A stretch of DNA of 30,063 bases from assembly GCA_964623895.1 (NCBI GenBank), contig CAZUWA010000018.1:1-30063 (forward strand), given 5' to 3'. The position numbers and the translations under genes are program-made. Positions 29,900 to 30,063 of this stretch are shown here, piece after piece; the stretch's first letter is position 1, and every line of letters begins with the position of its first letter. The notes under the pieces are model-generated. The model was not told the origin of the DNA and ran no database searches. It worked only from the letters and a program-made list of their open reading frames with translations. The DNA is from UBA11512 sp964623895 (lineage in GTDB: Bacteria > Bacillota > Clostridia > Oscillospirales > CAG-272).

Positions 29900-30063
29900 A
29901 TGGCAAAGGTAAAAATTTGCGAAACAGGACTGCGTGACTCTCACCAGTCATTGATTGCAACAAGAATGACCACCGAAGAAATGCTGCCCATCCTAAAGGC
30001 AATGGATGATGTAGGTTACTACTCTCTTGAGGCTTGGGGCGGTGCAACCTTTGACTCATGCCT
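29900..30063 (+). CDS. oadA: Oxaloacetate decarboxylase / pyruvate carboxyltransferase alpha subunit (OadA), N-terminal fragment
   Basis: Only the first 54 codons are in the window; the 3' end lies beyond it. KICETGLRDSHQSLIATRM (4-22) and EAWGGATFDSC are the N-terminal signature of the DRE-TIM type carboxyltransferase shared by OadA, pyruvate carboxylase subunit B and the 5S transcarboxylase subunit. Asp13 of the RDSHQS motif is the metal ligand, Gln16 and the Arg residues belong to the active site. GAAAGGA lies about 12 bases before the ATG. It is the last gene seen in the operon; whether it carries its own biotin domain cannot be told. Confidence 0.93.
   Translation, partial: MAKVKICETGLRDSHQSLIATRMTTEEMLPILKAMDDVGYYSLEAWGGATFDSC

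Overview
The window is about 30 kb of a chromosome from a low-to-mid GC Gram-positive bacterium, most likely a member of the Clostridia. The grounds are an archaeal/eukaryotic-type prolyl-tRNA synthetase, the Firmicutes gene order ylxM-ffh-rpsP-khpA, a SpoIID-family protein, strong AGGAGG-type ribosome binding sites with some TTG and GTG starts, and a Na+-pumping decarboxylase operon typical of anaerobes. No IS element, phage gene, CRISPR array or rRNA was seen. The first and last genes are cut by the window edges.

Region 1 (1-4.6 kb) is translation and secretion housekeeping. The end of proS and its terminator come first, then a consensus promoter driving ylxM, ffh (SRP GTPase), rpsP (S16) and khpA (KH RNA-binding protein), closed by a hairpin. 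RlmD, a 23S rRNA uracil methyltransferase, follows. Region 2 (4.6-8.9 kb) is accessory: an AraC-type regulator divergent from an intracellular DUF1680/GH127-type glycosidase, a membrane-anchored XRE regulator, a possible 39-residue protein, a hairpin and poly-G segment, and a tRNA-Arg(ACG) on the minus strand. Region 3 (8.9-11.7 kb) is an operon of a PiT phosphate permease, its DUF47 partner and a DUF368 (undecaprenyl-phosphate translocase family) membrane protein. A convergent GH2 glycosidase on the minus strand follows (11.7-13.4 kb).

Region 4 (13.6-21.9 kb) looks like one long transcript with no internal terminator: threonylcarbamoyl-AMP synthase (tsaC), a ParC-like topoisomerase IV A subunit, a secreted coiled-coil protein of unknown function, a tiny TTG-start membrane protein, a large SpoIID/LytB protein with three SPOR-like repeats, and two overlapping RimK-like ATP-grasp ligases. 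The last five genes are the best candidate here for an undescribed system: an envelope peptidoglycan-acting protein coupled to a pair of cytoplasmic amino-acid or peptide ligases.

Region 5 (21.9-25.9 kb) has a P2-type (Ca2+-like) cation ATPase, then a 400-base non-coding stretch with a cluster of DnaA-box-like 9-mers beside AT-rich DNA, then an XRE regulator with a helical C-terminal sensor-like domain. Region 6 (25.9-30.06 kb) is a biotin-dependent, Na+-translocating decarboxylase operon. It combines an acyl-CoA-type carboxyltransferase, an OadG-like subunit, a biotin carrier, an OadB pump subunit with an unusual insertion of roughly 120 residues, and the start of an OadA-type carboxyltransferase. 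Having both carboxyltransferase types around one biotin carrier suggests a transcarboxylase-like or dual-substrate machine.
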